This document shows, piece by piece, positions 16,692 through 25,380 of a stretch of DNA of 64,000 nucleotides (position 1 is its first letter; each line of letters opens with the position of its first letter). The stretch is from the NCBI GenBank assembly GCA_030681645.1, contig JAUXRX010000025.1, forward strand, positions 305,300 to 369,299, given 5' to 3'. The notes under the pieces are model-generated. The model ran no database searches and had not been told where the DNA came from. It saw only the letters and a program-made list of their open reading frames with translations. The stretch comes from Archangium sp. (GTDB taxonomy: Bacteria; Myxococcota; Myxococcia; Myxococcales; Myxococcaceae). A program made the position numbers and the translations under genes.

Positions 16692-17615
16692 TCAGAATCG
16701 ACCTCCAAACTGAACCATTCCACCACCGGCCGTCGGCACGACCGAAACACTCGAGACGGGCGCAGGCGCCGCGGTCCCCCAGAGAATCGCGCCCACGGCG
16801 GCCGTCGCGGCGCCGACGCCAAGACCGACGAAGCCGACCGTCGCGAGCGTCTGGCCCATCGCCAGTTTGTTCGCGTCTTCGCGCGTGCGCGCCGTGTCGA
16901 CGTCGAGCTGCACCGAATACGCGATGCCGGCCCCGACTCCCGCGAGCACGCCACCGAGCACCGCGACACCCGCGCCGGCGTACACGAGGCCCTTGCCAGC
17001 CGAGCGCTGGCCAGCGCCCTTGTCCTCGACCACCAGCGGAGGAAGCGGAGGCGGCGGATCTTTGAGCAACAGCGGGTCCTTCACAGGCTCCACCTTCACC
17101 GCTTCGACCGGCCGCGTCGCGGGCAGTTCACCAATCTTCAGCTGCGCGAACAACTGCACCAGCGCGTTCTTGGCGATGTCCTTGAACGAGTCGCGGCCCT
17201 TCGCGAGCTTCACCGTCTCGGTCGGGCTCGCTACCTTGCCGTCGTCACGCACCACGCGCCCGCTCACCAGCACCGCACCTTCGAGCGTGTAGTCGATGCT
17301 CGTGTACAGCGCGTAGAGCGACTCCGCCTTCTTCGCGAGCTGCACCAGGCACTCGTCTTCGCGCTCGCAGTCCTGCCGCTTGAGCTCCTTGAGCGCCAGG
17401 TCGTAGCGCGCGAAATCAGGCACCACCGCGCCCGCGAGCCGGAGCACGCGCGTGTACTCCCGCTGCATCGCTTCCTTGTCCTCCTTCGAGAACCCCGATG
17501 GCGTTCGCTTCAGCTCGAGCGGGAACGGCATGACCGTGGCCTTCGGCGCCTGCGCGAACGCGACGGCTGAGGTGAAGAACGCCACGCAGCACAGCCAGCT
17601 CTTGAGCGCGAACAT
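16692..17615 (-). CDS. Exported protein with two C-terminal transmembrane segments, unknown
   Basis: A 307-residue protein with a clear signal peptide (1-21, ending VAFAQA). Residues 22-175 form an alpha/beta domain with no recognised motif (VMPFPLELKRTP; CEREDECLVQLAKKAESLYALYTSIDY), which recalls periplasmic proteins that sum subunits or bind ligands. A Pro-rich linker (DPPPPLPPLVVE) leads to two glycine-rich hydrophobic helices (about 212-235 and 258-282) and a short tail. Proteins of this layout commonly sit beside Ser/Thr kinases in myxobacteria, as here. Function unknown. Confidence 0.72.
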   Translation of the reverse strand: MFALKSWLCCVAFFTSAVAFAQAPKATVMPFPLELKRTPSGFSKEDKEAMQREYTRVLRLAGAVVPDFARYDLALKELKRQDCEREDECLVQLAKKAESLYALYTSIDYTLEGAVLVSGRVVRDDGKVASPTETVKLAKGRDSFKDIAKNALVQLFAQLKIGELPATRPVEAVKVEPVKDPLLLKDPPPPLPPLVVEDKGAGQRSAGKGLVYAGAGVAVLGGVLAGVGAGIAYSVQLDVDTARTREDANKLAMGQTLATVGFVGLGVGAATAAVGAILWGTAAPAPVSSVSVVPTAGGGMVQFGGRF

Positions 17616-17706
17616 TGAGGCGCGGTTGTAGCAAAGCGCGCAGATCTGTCGACTGAAGTGGCGCCGCGACTCGGCTCGCCTCAGCGGTGAATCCGCTGCG
17701 GTTGAA

Positions 17707-19305
17707 TCAGAAGCCGAGCTGCCGCTTCAACTTGCCGTGCGCCGCTTCGGTCGACACGCACTCGCCCACCGTGCTCGCCCGTGTCGCGAGGTCGCTCACC
17801 TGGCGCCCCTCGACGTCGTAGATCTCGAACAACTTCGGATCGCCCGTCACCTTCGGTGACCGGCCCATCTCCGCCAGGTCCCCCAGGATCCGCTTGCGCC
17901 AATCATCCGTCGGTTCGCACGCTGCCTTTTCAATCAGCGGCGCCTTCTTCGGAATCACCGCGGACACCGGCTTGACCACCTCGGGCGGAATGGGCTTCTC
18001 GATCCTCGGCAGCGCGACCACGGGCTCCAGGTCGGGCTCAGGCTTCACGGGCTCCGGCGTCACCACCTTGACCGGCTCGGGCTTCACCGGTTCAGGAGAA
18101 GGCGGCGTCACCACCACCGGGTCCTCCTTCACCACTTCCACATTCCCAGAGGCGAACTTCATCACCAACCCGCCGGCGAGCAGCAGCAACAGCAGCGCCA
18201 CCACGCCCATCCACGCCTTGCTCTTCTTCTCGGGGAACGCCGCCTTCAGCGCCTTGTCAGTGCCGGCCTCGGCGCCGAGCGGTCGATCGATCTTCATCGT
18301 CGGCACGCGCTTCGGATCGAGCTCCTGCGCCTCGGCCGCAGGGTTCATGCGCACCGCGGTCGAGTCTTGCGACAGCCGCTTGAGCAACCGCTGCACCGTC
18401 ACCCGCGCGGCGTCAGCCGAGGAAGGCCGGCGCTCCGGCTCCTTCACCAGCAACGAGTCGATGAACTCCTCGAGCCCCTCGGGCACGTTGTTCATCACGC
18501 TCGAGAGCTTCGGCGGCCGATCCGACACGTGCTTCTGCAGCAGCGCCACCACCGTGTCCGCCTCGAAGGGCAGCTGCCCGCTCACCATCTCGAACAGCAT
18601 CACCCCCAGCGAATACAGGTCCGCCGAGCCTTCGACTTTCTGCCCCTGCGCCTGCTCGGGCGCGATGTACTCGGGCGTGCCCGCGAGCAGCGACGCGCCG
18701 TCGTCACGCCTGGGCAGATTCACCGCGCCGTCGATCAAGGCGATCGGCTCCTGGCGCGCCAGGCCGAAGTCGAGCACCTTCACCAGCAGCTCGCCGTTGT
18801 GCTCTCGCAGCAGGTACACGTTCGCGGGCTTCAGATCGCGGTGCACCACGCCCTTCTTGTGCGCCTCCGCCAGCCCGTTGAGGATCTGGTCGGCGATGCC
18901 CAGCGCGACGGCCGGCGCGAGCTGCCCCAGGCGACGGATGTATGCGTCGAGCGGCTCGCCATCGAGGAACTCCATCATCAGGAATTCGCGCCCGTCGGGC
19001 GTCTTGCCGAAGTTGAGCACCTCGATCAGGTTCCGGTGCTTGATCGCGCCCAGCGCGCGCGCTTCCGACAGGAAGCGCTTGGTCCACTCCGCGTCGGCCG
19101 CCACCTCGGGCTTGAGCACCTTCACCGCCGCGCGACGGCCGATCGCCGGGTGCATCGCCTCGTAGACCAGGCCCATGCCCCCGGCCGCGAGCAGCTTCAC
19201 CACCTTGAAGCCGCCCAGATCGATGCCGATCAGGGGATCGGTTTGAGGCTCAGGCTCGACCTGGACGGAGGGCGGCTCGCCGAGGACGTGAGGGGTGACG
19301 GACAT
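17707..19305 (-). CDS. Transmembrane Ser/Thr protein kinase
   Basis: A 532-residue eukaryote-type kinase. The catalytic domain (33-305) has the Gly loop LAAGGMGLVYEA, ATP-binding K62, the catalytic loop VHRDLKPAN (D157), DFG at 179-181 and GTPEYIAPEQ. All key residues are present, so it should be active. A single membrane helix follows (about 361-380), then a Pro/Val/Lys repeat region (PEPVKPEPVKV) and a small C-terminal periplasmic domain of about 90 residues with two Cys (CEPTDDWRKRILGDL and VGECVSTEA). The periplasmic part has no recognised sensor fold. It stands alone, upstream of the exported protein gene on the same strand. Confidence 0.92.
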   Translation of the reverse strand: MSVTPHVLGEPPSVQVEPEPQTDPLIGIDLGGFKVVKLLAAGGMGLVYEAMHPAIGRRAAVKVLKPEVAADAEWTKRFLSEARALGAIKHRNLIEVLNFGKTPDGREFLMMEFLDGEPLDAYIRRLGQLAPAVALGIADQILNGLAEAHKKGVVHRDLKPANVYLLREHNGELLVKVLDFGLARQEPIALIDGAVNLPRRDDGASLLAGTPEYIAPEQAQGQKVEGSADLYSLGVMLFEMVSGQLPFEADTVVALLQKHVSDRPPKLSSVMNNVPEGLEEFIDSLLVKEPERRPSSADAARVTVQRLLKRLSQDSTAVRMNPAAEAQELDPKRVPTMKIDRPLGAEAGTDKALKAAFPEKKSKAWMGVVALLLLLLAGGLVMKFASGNVEVVKEDPVVVTPPSPEPVKPEPVKVVTPEPVKPEPDLEPVVALPRIEKPIPPEVVKPVSAVIPKKAPLIEKAACEPTDDWRKRILGDLAEMGRSPKVTGDPKLFEIYDVEGRQVSDLATRASTVGECVSTEAAHGKLKRQLGF

Positions 19306-19373
19306 GGGCAGGGTTGTACCAATGCGCGGAGAACGCCTCCACTTCGGCGCCGGTTCCGTTGGCCCTGCGGTGG

Positions 19374-19416
19374 CCCCTCACCCCGGCCCTCTCCCCGCTG
19401 TCGCAGGGAGAGGGAG
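19374..19416 (+). repeat. Dispersed CCCTCTCCC/GGGAGAGGG element, copy B
   Basis: CCCCTCACCCC, GGCCCTCTCCCC, a short centre with GTCGC, then AGGGAGAGGGAG. By eye it differs from the copy at 56431-56473 at only about three positions over 43 bases. It covers the stop codon and last codons of the methylmalonyl-CoA epimerase gene, which reads through it on the other strand. Confidence 0.8.
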
Positions 19417-19827
19417 ACTGCCCTGGCGCAGCTCCGTCAGCACTCCGTGAGCGCCCTTCGGGTGCACGAACGCGATCTTCGCCCCGCCGGCGCCGATCTT
19501 CGGCACCTGGTCGATCAGCTGCGCGCCCTTCGCCTTCAGCTCCGCCAGCGTGGCCACGATGTCGTCCACCTCGACGCAGATGTGGTGCAGCCCCTCGCCC
19601 CGCTTCTCCAGGAACTTCGCCACACCCGAGCTGGCGTCGGTCGGGCAGATCAGCTCGATGCGGCCCATGCCGTGCCCGAAGATCGCGGTGCGCACCTTCT
19701 GCTCTTCCACCACCTCGAGCTCGGGCGGCGCGAAGCCCAGCACGTGCACGTAGTAGTGAATGGCCGCGTCGAGGTCCTTAACCGCGATAGCGACGTGCTC
19801 GAGGCCTCTTGCGCATCTGGTCTCCAT
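19378..19827 (-). CDS. mce: Methylmalonyl-CoA epimerase
   Basis: It interconverts (2R)- and (2S)-methylmalonyl-CoA, feeding the B12-dependent mutase. The 149-residue glyoxalase-fold protein starts with LEHVAIAVKDLDAAIHYY (metal His) and has GRIELICPT, the metal-binding HHICVEVDD and HPKGAHGVLTEL with the final metal Glu. The start ATG lies 50 bases inside the 3' end of mutM, which is unusual but needed to keep the first strand. The last dozen residues (GSLPLPATAGRGPG) are encoded by the dispersed repeat and look like an accidental extension. Confidence 0.9.
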   Translation of the reverse strand: METRCARGLEHVAIAVKDLDAAIHYYVHVLGFAPPELEVVEEQKVRTAIFGHGMGRIELICPTDASSGVAKFLEKRGEGLHHICVEVDDIVATLAELKAKGAQLIDQVPKIGAGGAKIAFVHPKGAHGVLTELRQGSLPLPATAGRGPG

Positions 19828-20647
19828 CGGTCTTCCGCTCCTTCGGCTGGCACGTCGGACAGAAGTGCGTCGTCCGGCCCGCCTGGGTGAATGACTTCAC
19901 GATCGTCTTGCACTTGCGGCAAGGCGTGCCCGCCCGCCCGTAGATGAGGAACGGGTTCGGCGCGCCTTCCTCGACGTACTCGATCTCTTCTCCGTCGCCT
20001 TCCACGTCGAGCGCGAACGCGATGGTGGCCTCGATGGCCTTCACCAGCGCCTTCCATTCGGGAGGCGAGAGGGTGGCCGCCGAGCGCTCGGGGTGAATCT
20101 TCGCCCGGAAGAGCGCCTCGGCCGCGTGGATGTTGCCCAGGCCCGCGATGCGCTCCTGGTTCATCAACGCGACCTTGATCTCCTGGTTGCTGCCGTGAAA
20201 CGCCGCCTGCAGCCGATCGACGCTGAGCCCATCGGCGAGCGGATCGAGCCCCAGCTTCGCCACGCCCGGCCGCCCCTCCAGCTCGGTCACGGGCACCGCG
20301 TCGATGCGCCCGAACATGCGCATGTCCTGAAAGTGAATCACCTCGCCCGAGTCGAGGATGAAGCGCGCGCGGCTCCACTTCACCTCTTCACCCGGCGCGC
20401 GCTTGAGGAACTTCCCCGTCATGCCGAGGTGCCCCACGAAGCCCAGCTTGTTGGAAAAGCGCACCATCAGGTACTTGCCCTTGCGCTCGATGCCCGTCAG
20501 CGAGCCCTTGAGCGCCTTGAAGATGCCCAGGTCGCAATCGCGGAAGGTGCGCACGCCCGCCTCGGCCTCGGTGCGCACGAGCTGGTGACCCTCGAACCAA
20601 CGCTCGAGGCTGCGACGGGCGAACTCGACTTCGGGAAGCTCCGGCAT
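19778..20647 (-). CDS. mutM: Formamidopyrimidine-DNA glycosylase
   Basis: It removes oxidised purines (8-oxoguanine, Fapy) and nicks abasic sites. The 289-residue protein begins MPELPEVE, giving the catalytic Pro after Met removal and the essential Glu; ERKGKYLMV carries the conserved Lys, and NQERIAGLGNIHAAEALF is the helix-two-turn-helix region. The C-terminal zinc finger is C-x2-C-x16-C-x2-C (CRKC ... CPTC). A basic tail of about 20 residues (RKRPRARRYRG) follows the finger and overlaps the mce start by 50 bases. It is divergent from the hydrolase gene at 20707. Confidence 0.94.
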   Translation of the reverse strand: MPELPEVEFARRSLERWFEGHQLVRTEAEAGVRTFRDCDLGIFKALKGSLTGIERKGKYLMVRFSNKLGFVGHLGMTGKFLKRAPGEEVKWSRARFILDSGEVIHFQDMRMFGRIDAVPVTELEGRPGVAKLGLDPLADGLSVDRLQAAFHGSNQEIKVALMNQERIAGLGNIHAAEALFRAKIHPERSAATLSPPEWKALVKAIEATIAFALDVEGDGEEIEYVEEGAPNPFLIYGRAGTPCRKCKTIVKSFTQAGRTTHFCPTCQPKERKTDGDQMRKRPRARRYRG

Positions 20648-20706
20648 GCGAAGTGCGCGTGTAACCGACTTGCGGCGGAGGCGCGAGGCTGACAGGACTG
20701 GCGCGC

Positions 20707-22470
20707 GTGAAGAAGTACGTCCTCGGTGGCTTCCTGGTGGTGCTGGCGCTCGTGGGCGCCGCGCTGTTCCAACGGCACGAGCTCTTCCGCCGGGCCGCGC
20801 ACCTGCCCGAGTTCACCTCGCCGGGCTGGACCGTCAACGTCGTCGACGTGCCCATGCGCGACGGGGTGAAGCTGCACACCGAGGTCTATCTGCCCGAGGG
20901 CCTCGCGCGCGCCCCCACCATTCTCGTGCGCAACCCCTACGAGTACCTCAAGCCCATCGAGGCGATGCAGTGTCAGACCATGACGCGCTTCGGGTACGCG
21001 TGCGTGCTGCAGGACGTCCGCGGCCAGATGGACAGCGCCGGCGATTGGGAGCCGATCATTCACGAGCGCGACGACGGCCTCGACACGCTGGCCTGGCTGG
21101 TGAAGCAGCCGTTCGTCGACGGCAACGTCGGCATGCGCGGGCCGAGCTACCTGACCTGCACGCAGTGGACGGTGGCCGACGCGCTCCCACCTGAGGTGAA
21201 GACGCTGGTGCCCTCGGTGTTCGGTACCGATCTGCGCAAGGTCTTCTACGAGCGCGGGCTCCTGCGCGACGACGTGCTCACCGCGTGGGCGACCCTGATG
21301 CCGGGCCGCGGAATGCGCCAGACCGCGGGCAAGGACTACCTCGCCGCCGCCCAGCACCGCCCGTCGATCGAGGTCGACGAGAAGTACATGACCAGGAAGC
21401 TGCCCTGGTATCGCGACGCGCTCGCCTCGTCGGCGCCCTCGTCTCCGTACTGGGACACCGAGCAGATGCGGCAGTTCCGCTCGGCCCCCGAGCGCACGAA
21501 GGTGCCCATGCTCTTCGTCGGCGCCTTCTTCGACCCGTTCTTCATGGCCCACGTCGACACGTGGGATCGCCTGGCCACGCGCGATCAGAGCGTGTTCGTG
21601 ATTGGGCCCTGGAATCACCTGGGGCTCACCTCGGGCGACTCCGACTTCTCCGCGGCGCCGGGCCGGCTCGACCAATGGCCAATCATGCTCGAGTGGTTCG
21701 AGCACACGCTCAAGGGCAAGCCGCTCAAGACGCTCGTGCCCGGCACGGTGCAGACCTGGGGCGTGGGTGACGTCGCGTTCCAGACGCACGCGAAGTGGCC
21801 AGAGGAGATCGCGTTGACCACGTTCGAGTTGGGAGGCGGCGCGCAGGCCAATTCGTGCACGGGCGGCGTCTTGTCGTCGACGCCCGCCGCCAGTGCGCTG
21901 GTGGAGTTCAAGTTCGATCCCGCAAACCCCGTTCCGACCCGCGGCGGCTCGTCGCTGTTGTCCTTCGCGTTCTTCCGCACCCTCGGCATCACCCCCGGGC
22001 CCGTCGAGCAGGGCGACAGCTGCACCCGCGAGGACGTGCTCACGTTCCGCGGCGAACCCACCACTGCGGCGTCACGGCTTTCGGGCGCGGCGCGGTTGAA
22101 GCTCAAGGTGAGCTCATCGGCGCCCGATACGGCGTTCGTCGCGCGGCTGATCGCCGAGCAGAACGGGCAGGCCCTGCTGGTGAGGGAGAACGCGGCCACG
22201 CTCGCCTACCCGACCGCTGACGTCACTTCGCCGCTGAGCGTGACTCCGGGCGCCGAAGTCGAGCTCAGCATCGACTTCTGGCCCATCGAGTGGGTGCTGC
22301 CTGCCGGTGGAAGGTGGAGAGTCGATGTGACCTCGTCGAGCTTTCCTGCGCTCCATGTTCACTCGAATCGGGTGGGCGCGTGGGAGCTCGAAACCGGCTT
22401 CGAGGTGGCCACTCAGCGTTTGATGGGGGGCCGGCTGGAGTTGCCTCTCGTTGCTTGGCCCTCTCCCTGA
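20707..22470 (+). CDS. CocE/NonD-type (peptidase S15-like) alpha/beta hydrolase
   Basis: A 587-residue enzyme starting at GTG 20707. An N-terminal hydrophobic helix (5-20) either anchors it or acts as a signal peptide. The hydrolase domain shows VPMRDGVKLHTEVYLP, LQDVRGQMDSAGDW and MRGPSYLTCTQW, with nucleophile S147. The family usually has G-x-S-Y-x-G; here the last Gly is Thr (T150). The acid and His are plausibly in VGAFFDPFF and IGPWNHLG. The C-terminal half (about 365-585) is the jelly-roll domain of cocaine-esterase/X-Pro dipeptidyl-peptidase relatives. Substrate (acyl ester or peptide) is not predictable. The last codons lie in a dispersed repeat and overlap the facing YiiX-like gene. 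Confidence 0.82.
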   Translation: MKKYVLGGFLVVLALVGAALFQRHELFRRAAHLPEFTSPGWTVNVVDVPMRDGVKLHTEVYLPEGLARAPTILVRNPYEYLKPIEAMQCQTMTRFGYACVLQDVRGQMDSAGDWEPIIHERDDGLDTLAWLVKQPFVDGNVGMRGPSYLTCTQWTVADALPPEVKTLVPSVFGTDLRKVFYERGLLRDDVLTAWATLMPGRGMRQTAGKDYLAAAQHRPSIEVDEKYMTRKLPWYRDALASSAPSSPYWDTEQMRQFRSAPERTKVPMLFVGAFFDPFFMAHVDTWDRLATRDQSVFVIGPWNHLGLTSGDSDFSAAPGRLDQWPIMLEWFEHTLKGKPLKTLVPGTVQTWGVGDVAFQTHAKWPEEIALTTFELGGGAQANSCTGGVLSSTPAASALVEFKFDPANPVPTRGGSSLLSFAFFRTLGITPGPVEQGDSCTREDVLTFRGEPTTAASRLSGAARLKLKVSSSAPDTAFVARLIAEQNGQALLVRENAATLAYPTADVTSPLSVTPGAEVELSIDFWPIEWVLPAGGRWRVDVTSSSFPALHVHSNRVGAWELETGFEVATQRLMGGRLELPLVAWPSP

Positions 22471-23087
22471 CCCTCTGCTCTCAGGGAGAGGGAACTCTTC
22501 TCTGCGATCACCTCGAACGCCTCGTCTCCCACCAGGCTCCCGGGCGTCACCAGCGTCTGAGACGGAGAGACTCCGAGCTTCGCGGCCAGCGCGAGCTCTT
22601 CGTCGCTCAGCTCCAACGTCTTGACGACCTCCTGCTGCCCCACCGACAGGCTCGCTCCCCGGGCGAAGGCCTTCACCACCAGCTCACTGCAATAGAGGCG
22701 CTCGTCGTCCCAGCGGTAGCGCGCGTCGTAGGGCTTGCCGAGCTCCTTCTTCGCGGCGGTCACCACGCGATTGCGCGCGGCGACGTCGAGCCCCTTCGCC
22801 CGCAGCACCGTCACCCAGCCACCCTCCCCCCGCTTCACCCACTTCGAGAGCGGCGTGCGCGACACGGGCTGCACCGCCTCGATCACGAAGACGCCGTCCT
22901 TCGCGACCTCGATCACCCCCACGTGCGAGTAGGGAGAACGGCTCGCCTTGCGGATCAGCGCCGAGCGCTCCGAGGTCGATGCCTGCAGCACCACGTCGCC
23001 GCTCTGCACCGCGACTTCGGGGGGTTGCGTCACCTCGCCCACGCCGATGAGGGCGCCCAGACACGTCAGACGGAACAAAAGGCCCAT
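22413..23087 (-). CDS. YiiX/YebB-like permuted NlpC/P60 cysteine peptidase
   Basis: A 224-residue protein with a short signal-like N-terminus (1-20). The circularly permuted papain-like fold is shown by VQSGDVVLQAS, the catalytic-type His in SPYSHVGVIE, and the catalytic Cys in DERLYCSELVVKAF. Members are thought to cleave amide or acyl links, such as in peptidoglycan or lipids. Its last 19 or so codons overlap the 3' end of the facing hydrolase gene by 58 bases, and the C-terminal stretch SLRAEGQGEGQ is encoded by the dispersed repeat, so this tail is probably not functional. Confidence 0.8.
   Translation of the reverse strand: MGLLFRLTCLGALIGVGEVTQPPEVAVQSGDVVLQASTSERSALIRKASRSPYSHVGVIEVAKDGVFVIEAVQPVSRTPLSKWVKRGEGGWVTVLRAKGLDVAARNRVVTAAKKELGKPYDARYRWDDERLYCSELVVKAFARGASLSVGQQEVVKTLELSDEELALAAKLGVSPSQTLVTPGSLVGDEAFEVIAEKSSLSLRAEGQGEGQATRGNSSRPPIKR
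22458..22493 (+). repeat. Dispersed CCCTCTCCC/GGGAGAGGG element, copy C
   Basis: GGCCCTCTCCCTGACCCTC, a short centre, then CAGGGAGAGGGAA. It lies across the stop codon of the 20707 hydrolase gene and in the coding tail of the facing YiiX-like gene, so both reading frames run through it. Confidence 0.75.
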
Positions 23088-23135
23088 GCCCTCCGTCGGA
23101 GCAATGTCCGTGCCCCCTCAGGTGCAGGTAGGCTC

Positions 23136-23825
23136 ATGAACGTGTTCCGGTCACTGCTCGTGCTGTTGATGCTGCTGCCCTTCGTGTCCCTCGCCGAGGG
23201 CGACTGCGAAGACACGTTCCTCGAGTGCAAGGACGGCTGCCTCATCGATTTCGGCGGGTCGATCCGGGTCGAGGTGAAGAAGCGCTACGACAAGTGCATG
23301 AGGAAGTGCACCAAGGTCGCCAACCGCTGCAGCGAGCGCGTGATGGAGACGAAGGCCAGCGGCCTCGATGAAGACGCGCTCGACGGCACGCCCGCCAGCG
23401 ACGAGGAGCGCAGCAGCAGCCCGAAGAAGAAGAAGAAGGCGGCCGAGGCGCCGGAGGAAGAGGTCGCCAGCGACGACGAGCCGGTGCGGAAGAAGGAAGC
23501 GCTCACCGAGTCAGAGCTGCCCAGGTCGAGCCGCACCACCCTCAAGACCGACGACGCGCCGCCTCCGCCCCCGAAGAAGAAGGAAGAGCCGAAAGAAGAG
23601 CGCGTCGAGGCCGCCCCGAAGAAGGAGGTCATCGAGATGAAGATGACCCCTCGCAAGAAGGACGACGAGGAGGACCTGCGCGACGACAAGCCTCGCGCCG
23701 CCGCCCCGCCGCCTGCACGCGAAGAAGAAGAGGCCGCTCCACCGCCGAAGAAGAAGGCCGAGAAGAAAGAAGAGCCCCCTCCGAAGAAGAAGGAAGAGGA
23801 CCACGACGACCTGCGGTTCTACTGA
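23136..23825 (+). CDS. Exported Lys/Glu/Pro-rich protein with a small Cys domain
   Basis: A 229-residue protein. The signal peptide (1-20, ending SLAEG) is followed by a compact six-Cys segment (24-70: CEDTFLECKDGC, CMRKCTKVANRC). The remaining 150 residues are low-complexity, with repeated KKKKK, EEE and PPPPKKKEE blocks, and should be extended and unstructured. Such charged tails may cross the periplasm or bind peptidoglycan or DNA, but no role can be assigned. It faces carbonic anhydrase tail to tail with 3 bases between the stops. Confidence 0.7.
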   Translation: MNVFRSLLVLLMLLPFVSLAEGDCEDTFLECKDGCLIDFGGSIRVEVKKRYDKCMRKCTKVANRCSERVMETKASGLDEDALDGTPASDEERSSSPKKKKKAAEAPEEEVASDDEPVRKKEALTESELPRSSRTTLKTDDAPPPPPKKKEEPKEERVEAAPKKEVIEMKMTPRKKDDEEDLRDDKPRAAAPPPAREEEEAAPPPKKKAEKKEEPPPKKKEEDHDDLRFY

Positions 23826-23828
23826 CCG

Positions 23829-24461
23829 TCAGAGGTTGTGGTAGCGGTACACCGGGTCGAGCGCGTCGGCCGACTCGATCTGGCTCAGCGGCTTGATGAT
23901 GCCGTCGTTGAGGCCGTACACCCAGCCGTGCAGCGTGGGCGCCTGGAAGTGCTTCCACGCCCGCTGGATGATCGAGGTCTTCGCCAGGTTGAGCACCTGC
24001 TCCTCGACGTTGAGCTCGACGAGCCGGTCGATGCGCTTGTCCTCTTGTTTGATCGCCATCAGCTCGTCCTGGTGGAAGCGGAACACGTCTTCGATGTTCC
24101 GCAGCCAGTTGTTGATGATGCCCAGGCTCTGGTGGCCGGCCGCAGCGGCGACGCCGCCACAGCCGTAGTGGCCGCACACGATGATGTGCTTCACGTGCAG
24201 CACGTTCACCGCGTACTCGAGCACCGAGAGCAGGTTGAGATCGGTGTGCACCACCATGTTGGCGATGTTGCGGTGCACGAAGACCTCACCGGGCTGGGTG
24301 CCGGTGATCACGTTCGCGGCCACGCGCGAGTCGCTGCAGCCGATCCAGAGGAACTCCGGCGACTGAATGTGGAGCAGGCGGTTGAAGTAATCGGGGTCTT
24401 CCGCGACGCGCGCGGCAGCCCAGGCCTTGTTGAGGTCGAGAATTCTGATGAGGTTGTCCAT
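23829..24461 (-). CDS. can: Beta-class carbonic anhydrase
   Basis: It hydrates CO2 to bicarbonate for carboxylases and pH balance. The 210-residue protein has the beta-class zinc ligands C42 and D44 with R46 (CSDSR, 42-46), and H98 and C101 (CGHYGCGGV, 96-104). Length and motifs match the E. coli Can group. The ATG is directly preceded by a GC hairpin and no Shine-Dalgarno is visible. It is divergent from ttcA with only 51 bases between them. Confidence 0.94.
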   Translation of the reverse strand: MDNLIRILDLNKAWAAARVAEDPDYFNRLLHIQSPEFLWIGCSDSRVAANVITGTQPGEVFVHRNIANMVVHTDLNLLSVLEYAVNVLHVKHIIVCGHYGCGGVAAAAGHQSLGIINNWLRNIEDVFRFHQDELMAIKQEDKRIDRLVELNVEEQVLNLAKTSIIQRAWKHFQAPTLHGWVYGLNDGIIKPLSQIESADALDPVYRYHNL

Positions 24462-24477
24462 GGGGCGAAGTGCCCCA
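24461..24477 (-). promoter_or_regulatory. Hairpin abutting the can start codon
   Basis: On the minus strand TGGGGC-ACTTC-GCCCCA has perfect 6-bp arms, and its last A is the A of the can ATG. It leaves no room for a Shine-Dalgarno sequence, so it could be an operator, a translation-control hairpin, or part of the promoter of a leaderless message. Function is unproven. Confidence 0.4.
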
Positions 24478-24512
24478 TAATCAGGCGGCCGAATCTGCGC
24501 TAGCTCCTTCTG

Positions 24513-25379
24513 ATGTCGACCGAAGCCCTCGAGAGAAAGCTGCTGTCGAAGGTCACGAAGACCCTGCACACCCACGCGCTGGTGCGCGAAGGCGATCGGG
24601 TGATGGTCTGCCTGTCGGGCGGCAAGGACAGCTACACGCTGTTGCACCTGCTCGAGCAGGCGCGGCGGCACTGGCCCGTGAAGTTCGAGCTCGTAGCGGT
24701 GCACCTCGATCAGCAGCAGCCCGGCTACGACGGCGCGCCCTTGAGGAAGTGGCTGGAGAAGTCGGGGGTCCCCTTCGAGATCCTCTCCGAAGACACCTAC
24801 TCCGAGGTGCTCGAGCGCACGCCCGAAGGAGGCACGCCCTGCGCCGCGTGCAGCCGGCTGCGGCGGGGCATTCTCTACACCGCCGCGCAGCGGCTCGGCG
24901 CGACCCGCATCGCGCTGGGCCATCACCGCGAGGACACCCTCGAGACCTTCCTGCTCAACCTCGTCTACTCGGGCCGGCTGCAGGCCATGCCTGCTCGGTA
25001 CACCACCGATGACGGGCGCTTCGAGGTGATCCGCCCACTCATCGAGTGCGCCGAGGCCGACATCGCCACGTTCGCTACGTCGGCGGGTTTCCCGATTCTC
25101 CCCTGCAACCTCTGCGGCTCGCAGAAAGACCTCAAGCGCGACGCGATGAACGCGCTGTTGCAGCAACTGGAAACGATGAACCCTCACGTGCGGCAGTCGA
25201 TGCTCGGCGCGCTCTCGAACGTGCGGGCCACCCACCTGCTCGACACCGAGGTCGCGCTCGCGTGGGCGCAACGTCCGGAACACCTCGCCGCCCGAAGCGA
25301 GGCGAAGGAGACGAAGGTGCGTTTCGGCGCGCTCCCGGTGCATTCAAGCGTCGACGTGCTGCTCGCGCCTCCGGCGTGA
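24513..25379 (+). CDS. ttcA: tRNA 2-thiocytidine(32) synthetase
   Basis: TtcA thiolates cytidine 32 of certain tRNAs using ATP and a [4Fe-4S] cluster. The 288-residue protein has the PP-loop SGGKDS (35-40), the first cluster pair C110-x2-C113 (PCAAC) and the second pair around PCNLCGSQ (C198, C201), plus GHHREDTLETFLLN. ATG 24513 is 51 bases from the divergent can gene. The C-terminal 40 residues are variable. It is one of two tRNA-modification genes in the window (with queG). Confidence 0.92.
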   Translation: MSTEALERKLLSKVTKTLHTHALVREGDRVMVCLSGGKDSYTLLHLLEQARRHWPVKFELVAVHLDQQQPGYDGAPLRKWLEKSGVPFEILSEDTYSEVLERTPEGGTPCAACSRLRRGILYTAAQRLGATRIALGHHREDTLETFLLNLVYSGRLQAMPARYTTDDGRFEVIRPLIECAEADIATFATSAGFPILPCNLCGSQKDLKRDAMNALLQQLETMNPHVRQSMLGALSNVRATHLLDTEVALAWAQRPEHLAARSEAKETKVRFGALPVHSSVDVLLAPPA

Positions 25380-25380
25380 G

